In this document: positions 56,471-64,000 of the stretch, in pieces
Layout of the letters: each line of letters opens with the position of its first letter
Position numbering within the stretch: the stretch's first letter is position 1
Source of the DNA: Anthoceros angustus
Taxonomy: Eukaryota > Streptophyta > Anthocerotopsida > Anthocerotales > Anthocerotaceae
NCBI GenBank assembly: GCA_010909165.1
Contig: VJWM01000063.1
Location: 1,759,595-1,823,594, forward strand
Reading direction: 5' to 3'
DNA length: 64,000 nucleotides
Position numbers and translations under genes: made by a program
Notes under the pieces: generated by a model
The model's database searches: none
What the model was told of the DNA's origin: nothing
The model's input: only the letters and a program-made list of their open reading frames with translations

Positions 56471-57600
56471 TGTCATGTGGAAGTCTCAGAATTCGCCCAT
56501 CTCCTTTGTCGAGGGTTGAGCAAGGGCTGCTTGTAAAATGCTCTTTCGTGATCCGTACACAACAAACTCACTCCCATGTAATGTCTCCGTGCTTTTAATG
56601 CATACACCATCGCTAGAAGCTCCTTGTCGTGTGTGGTGTAGTTGAGCTCGCCCTTGCAATTTCTCGACAAGTAATCGATGCTCTTCCTTCTTCTGCCGCT
56701 CCTAATGCAAAGTCAAGCGTCTGTTCTCACGAATGGCTTCTTCATGTCCGCAATGTAAGTGCAGAGGCAATTGCCTCTTTCAAGTTTCGAACGCCTCTGC
56801 GTGACATGGGGAATTTTGCAAGCTTGCATGTCGGTCGGTCGAGGCGGCCGTCTTTGCATATTGAGGTATGAAGGACTTCATTTGCACACACATGCCGAGG
56901 AACGCATCTACGAGATTCGGGCGTGGCCAATCTGAATAGCTTGCACCTTCTCGGTCAACTTCTACACCAGCGGATACTATGAAGCCCGGATAATGCACCT
57001 TGTCAAGAATTCACTTCTTTCTTCTAGCAAGCGACATGCTCTCTCAAAGCATCGGCACTAATGTGAGGTCTTGTTTGTGGTCCGCAACATTGGAGTACAC
57101 GAATATCGTCCACAAATACTTCCACGAACTTGCCAGTCGCCTCAAAATCTTGGTCATCAAAGTTGTAAAGCTTGCGGCGTTGGTCATACCAAAAGGCAAG
57201 ACAAGGAAGCAGTGCCGTCGTTCAAGGCGGATTTGAATTGTCCCGGCCTTGATGCGGATTTGATGGAACCCCGCAGATCCACCTTGCTAAACACACAGGC
57301 TCAAGATTATCCAATATTTCTTTCGCGGCATCGAACCGATTCTTCATGAAGCGTTCAACCCTCGGTAGTCTATGCACATGCGCACTTTGCCATTCACTGC
57401 TTGACAATCACGGAGCTGCGTATGGGGACACAGACTCCTCTATGAGGCCTTTCTTCAAAAGGTCGTCCCTGCGGCTGCACGAGTTCTCGGTGGTGCTAGT
57501 CTATAGGGGCGACCCAAGTTTGGCTCGTGGATGAGATCTATTGCATGATCCACATCACGTCTTGGTGGCAATCCTGTGTCTCCTCAAAACGTCTTTGAAC
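56470..57600 (-). pseudogene. Reverse transcriptase-RNase H remnant
   Basis: In order on the minus strand: GLPPRRDVDHAIDLIHEPN (about 57520-57575), RMCIDYRG (about 57360), VFVDDI, the active-site FxDD (about 57105), VDREGASYSDWPRPNLVDAF with FLGMC (about 56900-56960), and GELNYTTHDKELLAMVYALK with RRHYMG (about 56580-56650) of RNase H. Frameshifts and stops lie between the blocks. Confidence 0.85.
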
Positions 57601-58029
57601 CGCTCCAAAATTTCCTTGACTCTTGGGGTTCCTCATTCTCTCCTTTGATCATGGTGGTTCGACATCCGCTGCTTGTGCAGCTTGTAGGCTCTTGCTCGTT
57701 ACGGTGAACAAGAAGGCGATACTCCAACGTTCCGGCTTTGATGGCCTTCCTTGCATCTGGTGAAAGAGCTTGATGCAGACGTTGGTGAGCCCTCGACCGC
57801 CACCCTCTCTCCTTTCCAGCTCAACGTCATTTCATGCCTCCCGAATGATATTTGGGGTCAAGCCATAGCCAATCCTGTCCTAACAAGACTTCATGTGACA
57901 AAGTGCATCTAGGACTTCGAGCCTGACATTGTCTTCATACCCTTGAAAGGAGATGTCACTTGGATTTCGTGCATGTTTACTCTCGATGGCTCCATTGGCT
58001 AACTTCATGTATTGTTCCATTTCCTTGCA

Positions 58030-58130
58030 AAACCACTTGACACCGGTGCATCTCTAGCCACATGATTCGGCTGCACATAATCGTGTGTTGAGCCTCCATC
58101 AATGAGAAAGGACACCGTCTCGCCACCCAA
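58030..58130 (-). pseudogene. Retroviral-type aspartic protease remnant
   Basis: SFLIDGGSTHDYVQPNHVA on the minus strand has the D-x-G-S/T active-site pattern (I-D-G-G-S-T-H) of retrotransposon proteases, in the expected place between gag and RT. Confidence 0.7.
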
Positions 58131-58599
58131 CATGCCATCAATCAACTATGGACTGTGCCAGATGTTCGTAAGTCTCACCTTCTGTGTCTTGGTTTTTCCA
58201 GCCCTCTACTGGCAGCACCATTCTTACAACCATCCGACTTGGGGTTGCTCTCGATGTGCTCATCACTTGATTCGGCTGCACTCTTGTGCAAGCATTAACT
58301 TTGGCAACGCATGCCTGTGTTGCTCCATTATTTCGCGGCTCACCACTTACCATACATGCCGTTGTAAGGCGCCTCTAGCCACATGATTCGGCTCGCATAT
58401 GAAGCAAAGCCCTTTGGCCATGAATTCTTTTTCTCTCCATCACTACCGTCAATTGATGGTTTAATTCTCCTTGCCGGCTCATTTGTGCGACCGGCCTCGG
58501 TGTTCAAATTTGGCTTCCATGTGGGAGCAAAGCGGTATTTCACCCTCGTGATAGGACTCGGCCGGTAGCCGTGAGTAATTGCCGCCGCTGGTTGTGGCT

Positions 58600-59000
58600 A
58601 CTGATGAGACCGGAATACCGGTACGTGGGCCTTCACACCGTAGTGCTCGATGTCCATGGTCGCTTGCATAGCTTCCTCCATCTGCCTTATAATGCCGCTA
58701 ATCCCGAGCTTGTATTCGTGTTTGATCGCATCGCAAAGATTTTGCCAATTTTGCTTCTTGCTCGAGATCCGCGCTTTAACATTGCCTTCATGAATGCAAG
58801 GTGAAAGTCTTCCAAAGGTTCTGTGGTGCTTCAACGCTGCACTCATGCCGACTCAACACCTTCTTTGTGATCCTTGGGCAAAAGGTCTGCAGCTTGGACT
58901 TCATGACATCCCAAGATTGGATGGTAGGCTTGTCTCTTTTGCCGCTTTCCTTTCTGTCCCACCACGCCCGCCAAGGATCGTGTAATGGGTCTGAAATCAA
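58600..59000 (-). pseudogene. Gag capsid-like remnant
   Basis: DPWRAWWDRKESGKRDKPTI followed by QSWDVMKSKLQTFCP (about 58840-58980) matches the usual gag pattern of a tryptophan pair, a charged loop and W-x-x-x-K-x-x-L-x-x-x-F-x-P. Confidence 0.75.
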
Positions 59001-60479
59001 CCTTCTCCTTTCTCATACTCACCGCTCAAGTAGGTCGAGAATGCCCACCCCTGCAGCTTTGCTCTGGCCGCGTGGTCCCGACAAATTTCAAACTTCAAAC
59101 TTGGCACGCTCCTCAAGTCGCTGCTCGGATGGCTCAGTCCTCATCGAAAAGCAAGCTTTGACAAATGGCCTTGCCACGCTGAGTCCGAGCTCGCATGCCT
59201 CTACTTGCAACTTCCTTGCAATTCGCTATTTTGGGATCCTCCGCTTCTTCTTGTGCTGCACTTGAACTCGAAATGCTTAAGAGTTATGCCGACGCGATCG
59301 GGGTCAGCAGCCGAAAGATATGCCGGGGTTGCAGCCCTGGGGTGCACATTATCGGGGCAGCTCATCATTCTCTATGATCGTCTGACCCGTGCAGCCGCTT
59401 CGGGTCGATGGCTCTCTTGTCCCGAGGTTGGCCTTTGAAGCACTTGAGCAAGCATGTCTCCTGCTTGTTCTCGCTCAGATTTTGTGCAAGCAACTCAATC
59501 AACCTCTCATGCTGCATTTTTGTTCCTCCAATGTGCTGGTGATTTGTTGAGCCGCCCGCGGTTCTGACCCACCGCAACATGATCTCCAGATGTTCCTCGG
59601 ATCCGGACGCTTCCCGCCAGCCTGCAAGTCTCTAACTCGTGTCACTGTGTGTCCGTGATGTCTGGCCCCTCCGCATTGAAACTCCCGCCGCCTCGCGACT
59701 TCCTCGCTTGTGTGTGATTCGCTTTTCTGGCCGTCCGGTTTCTTCGACTCCACCCTTTGCGCCTAGGCTCCTCGTCTTCACGCCCGACCACTTCGCTGTG
59801 AATTGAGCCGGATCGCAGCCGCTCTTCCACTTCGCCATGGATCTAGTCCGCAGCCTTGATGAGATAGTATCACCGCCCATGTTTTTGGCAGCTTGAAATT
59901 GAACTCGTCGACTTTGTTCCTCCTGCCAACCGCAATGTTTGTCTGGCACAACACGTGATTCCCACCACTTGCACGCACGCCGGGTGTTCACGCTCGCCGC
60001 TATTCCAGATTGACGGGTCAAGACATGCCGATCACTTCAGGCAAGTGACTAGCCTTGCTTAGTATGAAAACTCATCGCTCCTCACCGCAAGCCTTTTTCG
60101 GGGTCTGCAGGATCCGCCGAGGAATGGTGATCTCTGAAATTAGGTCGAGCGGATTAGAACAAAGCGCCGGATTGAATCGCATCCTTTTGTGAGTCTCATG
60201 GATGGCTCTACGTAATCTTGAGCTCAACAAATCAGCCTCGACCGTTCGGATTGCGGCCTAGGAAGCCTCCGATGCGCTTGTAGCAAGGCACAAGGCCATG
60301 CCTTTTGTTGTGAGAGCTAGCAACTGGGAACCTTGATAATCAAGCAACGTGGCCGATGATTCTTTACGGATTCAGACTCTCCACAATTAGTCCAAGATCC
60401 ACCACCGTGCGATGAGAACGCTCTTCTGCTGAGTACACTTTTCACTTGCTCGAGATTGCTGAATCTCGCAACTATGCAC

Positions 60480-60770
60480 CAAGAAACACAAGAACCCGGC
60501 CGAACGCTTCTTGCATCGCCTTGGGTCCAAGACCTCACGAACGAAGGTGACAAGATTCAAGCATCAAAATGCTTCTGCATCGCCTTGGGTCCAAGACCTC
60601 ACGATCGCAAGGTGACAAGAGCCTCATATCAAAATGCCTCTTGCATCGCTTGGGTCCAAGACCTCACGATCGCAAGCATAAGAGCTCAAGTATCAAAATG
60701 TTTTCGTGCATCGCCTTGGGTCCAAGACCTCACGATCGCGCAAGGTGAGCCTCAAGTATCAAAATGCCTT
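60480..60770. repeat. Leader minisatellite, left array, about four units
   Basis: Units of about 65 bp share GCATCGCCTTGGGTCCAAGA, CCTCACGATCGCAAGGTGAC and ATCAAAATGC. Confidence 0.92.
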
Positions 60771-61540
60771 GCTACTTGCAATCTCCTTGCAATTTCCGCT
60801 ATTTTGGGATCCTCTGCTCTTCTTGTGCGGACCTTGAACTCGAAATGCTTAAGAGTACGTGATCGTGGGTTGTCTGGTGACGAGATATCTGAGGGGTTAT
60901 TGCGAGCTCGGGGTGCACATTCGAGGCGGAGCTCATCATTTCCTCTATGATCGTGGTTGACCTGTGGCAAGGCCGTTTCTGGTCGATGGCTCTCTTGTCC
61001 CGAGGTTGGCCTTTGAAGCACTTGAGCAAGCATGTCTCTCAGTGCTTGTTCTCGTTCTGCATTTTGTGCAAGCAACTCTGCGACTAACCTCTCATGCTGC
61101 ATTTTTTGTTCCTCCAATGTGCGTTGCAGGATTTGTTGAGCTTCGGCTTCTATGCGGGTTCGGAATTCTACTGCAACATGATCTCCCGTATGTTCTCGAT
61201 CCAGACGCCGTCCCTCATGACCAGCTTCAGCGGCAAGCTCCTCTAACTCGGGTGTCAGCTCGTGTGTGTCCGTGATAGGTTCGTCCCTCTGTGCATTGAA
61301 ACTCCTGCCCCTGCCCCTTCGCACTCCTGTTGCCTGCTTGTGTGCAGGTGATTCGGCTTTCCTCGGTCGTCCTGGTTTCTTTCTGACTCCACCCTTTGCA
61401 GCTAGGCTCCCTCGTGTCTTCACGCCCCGACTACGGGCTCTGGGCTCAGTAATTGGAGCTGGATCAGCAGCCGTTTCTTCCACTTCTGCCATGGATCTAG
61501 TCCGCCTACGCAGTCTTGATGAGATAGTATCATTGTCCAT
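60752..61540 (-). CDS. Gag N-terminal ORF, upstream copy (262 codons)
   Basis: The ATG at 61540 opens MDNDTISSRLRRRTRSMAEV, a basic region (GGVRKKPGRPRKAESPAHKQ) and a long charged helix (EELAAEAGHEGRRLDREHTG, QQILQRTLEEQKMQHERLVA, AEREQALRDMLAQVLQRP). A degraded second copy of the same start, MGGDTISSRLRTRSMAKWKS, lies at about 59650-59880 nearer the capsid part. The intact copy is cut off from the downstream gag by the duplication, so it cannot make a normal polyprotein. Confidence 0.7.
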   Translation of the reverse strand: MDNDTISSRLRRRTRSMAEVEETAADPAPITEPRARSRGVKTRGSLAAKGGVRKKPGRPRKAESPAHKQATGVRRGRGRSFNAQRDEPITDTHELTPELEELAAEAGHEGRRLDREHTGDHVAVEFRTRIEAEAQQILQRTLEEQKMQHERLVAELLAQNAEREQALRDMLAQVLQRPTSGQESHRPETALPQVNHDHRGNDELRLECAPRARNNPSDISSPDNPRSRTLKHFEFKVRTRRAEDPKIAEIARRLQVARHFDT

Positions 61541-62204
61541 GTTTTTTGGCAGCTTGGAAATTCGGAACTCGTCGACTTTGTTCCCTCTCGGCTAACCGCA
61601 ATGTTTGTCTTTGGCACAACACGTGATTCCCAGTCCACTTGCACGGGCACGGTGGGTGTTCACGCTCGCTATTCCAGTTGACTAGCCGTGCAAGCGCACA
61701 TGCCGATCACTTGATGCAAGTGACTAGCCTTGCTTAGTATGAAAACTCATCGCGTTCCTCGCAAGCCTTTTTCGTGTGTACGCAGGATCCGCCGAGGAAT
61801 GGTCGATCTCTTGAAATTAGTCGGCGGATTAGAACAAAGCGGTGTGGATTGAATCGGATCCTTTTGGTGAGTCTTGCGGGATGGCTCTGAGAATCCGCTT
61901 GAGGCTCAAGCTCAATAAATCAGCTGATTCGGCTTCGACTTCTGCGGCTCTAGGAAGCCCGATGCCGGCTATCGCTTATGGCGGCGTCGCTCATGCCTTT
62001 TTGTTGTGAGAGCTAGCAACACGGAACCTTGATAATCAAGCAACGTCGATGATTCTTTACGATGATTCACTCCCTCCACAATCAGTCCAAGATCCGTTGA
62101 CCAGGCAGATGCGATGAGAACGTTCTTCACGGCGTGAGCACACTTCTCACTTCGTTCGAGATTGCTGAATCTCGCAACTATGCACCAAGAAACAAGAACA
62201 CGAA

Positions 62205-62580
62205 GCGTCGAACGCTCTTGCATTTCTTGGGTCCAAGACCTCCATCAAGGTGACAAGAGCTGAAGCATCAAAATGCCTCTTGCATCGTCTTGGGTCCAAG
62301 ACCACCTCACGCAAGGTGACAAGAGCTGAAGCATCAAAATGCCTCTTGCATCGTCTTGGGTCCAAGACCTCACGATTTAGGTGACAAGAGCTGAAACATC
62401 AAAATGCCTCTTGCATTCTTGGGTCCAAGACCTCACGATCGCAAGGTGACAAGAGCATCAAAATGCCTCTTGCATCGTCTTGGGTCCAAGACCTCCACAC
62501 GCAGGTGATAAGAGCCAAGCATCAAAATGCCTCTTGCATCGTCTTGGGTCCAAGACTCACGCAAGGTGACAAGTCTCCTT
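62205..62580. repeat. Leader minisatellite, right array, about six units
   Basis: The same unit as the left array: TCTTGGGTCCAAGACC, AAGGTGACAAGAGC, GAAGCATCAAAATGCCTCTT. Unit starts fall near 62222, 62284, 62350, 62414, 62482 and 62541, so the period varies between about 59 and 68 bp. Confidence 0.95.
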
Positions 62581-62894
62581 GAGCTCAAATCCTCGCCTTG
62601 GCGCGCGCTTTCTCATCCTTCTCTACAAGCGCCTAGCACACATTTTGCACCATGATGGAGGCGTTTGCCACCGGCAGCGGCTCGTTGGCTCTACATTCTT
62701 GATCCTTCTTGCTCCACTAAAAGCTTTCTTCTTGCCTTCTTTTCCTTGCACCTTCCCTCCCCATCTTCCCGAATGACCACGCGCTCCGCCCAGTGATCGC
62801 CCCCCCTGACCCCGTCCGTCATGAGCCTTTGTACCAGCAAGCACAAATCCAATCAAAGATCCGCGGTTTGTTGAGCTGTCTCCGCCTGATCGAC

Positions 62895-62907
62895 GGCCTG
62901 ATACCGA
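62895..62907 (-). other. Primer-binding site, initiator tRNA-Met type
   Basis: Immediately inside the 5' LTR the minus strand reads TCGGTATCAGGCC. The core GGTATCAG matches the complement of the 3' end of initiator tRNA-Met (TGGTATCAGAGC), the usual primer of plant LTR elements. Confidence 0.8.
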
Positions 62908-63270
62908 TGTAAGCAAGATGGGCAGACATCTCACGAGCTTGGGGTCCAACCACTAGAAGTGAAGAAGCCACCAGGCGTGAATCGAGAGTCTGATTATGGG
63001 AGCACTGCTTGTATTTCGCCCCGTCGTTCCACTTTACACTAAGACCCTTAACCATCGGATGGGTTAGTGACTGAATCGGGTTAGCTTAATCCCCGCCTAA
63101 CCTCAGTTCTAACCTTGTTTCGGTCTAGCTTCAGCGGCTATGTCCTAGGCATGCCACACGTGCCTCCATACCGTGGTCAGATGCCGCATCATCTTGATTA
63201 CCGTGTCCACCCTTCTCCTGAGCTTCTTCACTGCTGGCTCACGCCGAATGGCCGATGGGTGACAGCCACA
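62908..63270 (-). repeat. 5' LTR (right copy)
   Basis: It begins TGTAAGCAAGATGG and ends near GACAGCCACA on the plus strand, keeping TG...CA. It is homologous to 54552-54904 over its length with many small indels. Confidence 0.9.
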
Positions 63271-64000
63271 TGGAGTAAGGAGCGTGAGGAGCCCGCCACA
63301 AGCAATTGAGGTCACCAACGTAAGGAAGAGGTAGCCACCTGAGGAAAATGATGCATCGCATGTCGCCGAAGAAGCAACGCCAGTTGCATTATGCATGGCG
63401 CAAGGGATACCGAGGCATGGAAGAGAGATGCCGCGAGAATGTCACTTGTTTCGCTTGAGTGAGGTGACGCTGAGAGGGATGCGCTATGGTAAGATAGCCT
63501 CGGAGAGTGGCCTCGAGGAATTTGATGAGATTTGTTTGAAGGGCTGGAGATGCGTGTCCACTTACATGCTAGGGTCAACAAGTTCGCCAAGGAGATGCCT
63601 CCTGACAAGGGCGGAGGAAGCGGCGCCCACTGGCGGGCAGCCGGCCGCCGGGCATGGAACATGTGGGGCTCGGCATGCCGATCGTTGTCGATAAAGCCAT
63701 GCGGCGCCGCTGGTGCGAGCGGCCAGCGTGCAGGCGCCGGCATCGGCGCATAAGCGCTGTCGCGCCACGCGACAGTGTAGGGGCGGCCCGTCTGCGTGCG
63801 GGTAGGCGCGGCCCACCGTGATTAAAGCCGGGCCTGCACCGTCGACGGTGCGAGGCGTCGGCCAGACCGGCCCCGCGGCAATGGCGTCGGCGGGCACCTC
63901 GGCGCAGTAGCGCGATCCTCCTGGCGCCCGGTAGATGGGGCATCGCACTGGTATGGGGTATGGGTTGGGGCCCTCATCCGGCGCCCCCTAGTTGGGCGGC
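63271..64000. other. Unassigned right flank, increasingly GC-rich
   Basis: Short open stretches exist on both strands (plus 63395-63694, minus 63562-63948), but the translations show no motif. From about 63690 the sequence becomes GC-rich and low in stops, like the left end of the window. A gene may continue beyond the window. Confidence 0.3.

Larger units (their letters stand above)
59140..62580. repeat. Duplicated leader-gag segment, two units of about 1.67 kb
   Basis: Blocks recur in the same order at 59140-60770 and 60770-62580: TCCCGAGGTTGGCCTTTGAA (59420 and 60999), GTGACTAGCCTTGCTTAGTA (about 60046 and 61720), GGATCCGCCGAGGAATGGT (about 60110 and 61786), and the 65-bp repeat arrays. 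The offset is about 1.6-1.7 kb. The left unit is shorter through many small losses. Confidence 0.9.
54552..63270 (-). mobile_element. Decayed LTR retrotransposon, Ty3-type gene order
   Basis: Both LTRs, a primer-binding site and a polypurine tract frame an 8.7-kb element read on the minus strand. In transcription order: 5' LTR, tandem-repeat leader, gag, aspartic protease, reverse transcriptase, RNase H, integrase, 3' LTR. Integrase after RNase H is the Ty3/gypsy order. Frames are broken many times and the LTRs differ by many substitutions and indels, so the insertion is old or the consensus is poor. No target-site duplication was found beside the LTR ends. Confidence 0.92.

Noticed and set aside
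60480-62580. Possible CRISPR-like array in the 65-bp repeats
   Set aside because: Units are contiguous without unique spacers, the genome is eukaryotic, and the arrays lie in a retrotransposon leader.
54541-63280. Target-site duplication flanking the LTR element
   Set aside because: The bases left of 54552 (GTTTA) and right of 63270 (TGGAG) do not match, so none is claimed.

Overview
The window is nuclear DNA of a land plant. The host genes have many short introns (about 80-300 bp), an N-myristoylated copine/RING ligase, phytolongins, a chloroplast-targeted peroxiredoxin-like protein, a dirigent relic and an R2R3-MYB of the DUO1 type, which controls male germ-cell differentiation. The mix of transposons (an LTR element with Ty3-type gene order, a LINE with a restriction-like endonuclease, a telomerase/Penelope-side reverse transcriptase, an L1-ORF1-like protein) together with compact genes fits a seed-free plant such as a lycophyte, bryophyte or fern better than a flowering plant. 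The species cannot be fixed from sequence alone.

Layout. 0-11.1 kb is repetitive: an unassigned GC-rich stretch, a decayed ~275-bp satellite, a 1.85-kb tandem duplication (3.56-7.27 kb), a GC-rich minisatellite built on CCTCCCCATGG (7.1-8.6 kb) and a ~685-bp GC-rich tandem duplication (8.8-10.2 kb). 11.1-22.6 kb is a gene island: dirigent pseudogene (-), DUO1-like MYB (-), a 475-aa coiled-coil protein (+, head-to-head with DUO1), an RGLG-type copine E3 ligase (-), a possible acidic protein (+, head-to-head with the copine) and a tRNA-Thr(UGU). 22.7-32.4 kb is repeats and nested transposons: an old reverse-transcriptase element split by a non-LTR retrotransposon that itself carries an internal duplication. 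32.9-50.2 kb is a second gene island: two phytolongin paralogues facing each other, an AAED1-type thioredoxin-fold protein (-), an unrecognised multi-exon gene (-) and a very large IQ-motif protein (+, about 2,200-2,300 aa). 50.3-54.5 kb is AT-rich repeat debris plus an L1-ORF1-like ORF. 54.55-63.27 kb is one decayed LTR retrotransposon on the minus strand with both LTRs, primer-binding site, polypurine tract and a duplicated 5'UTR-gag segment. 63.3-64.0 kb is unassigned.

The host genes form no obvious pathway. Two head-to-head pairs (DUO1/coiled-coil; copine/acidic protein) are close enough to share promoters. Several duplications differ from their partner copies mostly by 1-4-nt gaps, so assembly error in repeats must be considered when reading frames there. 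Exon boundaries were inferred by eye from GT/AG sites, frame continuity and remembered family patterns; no search was run.
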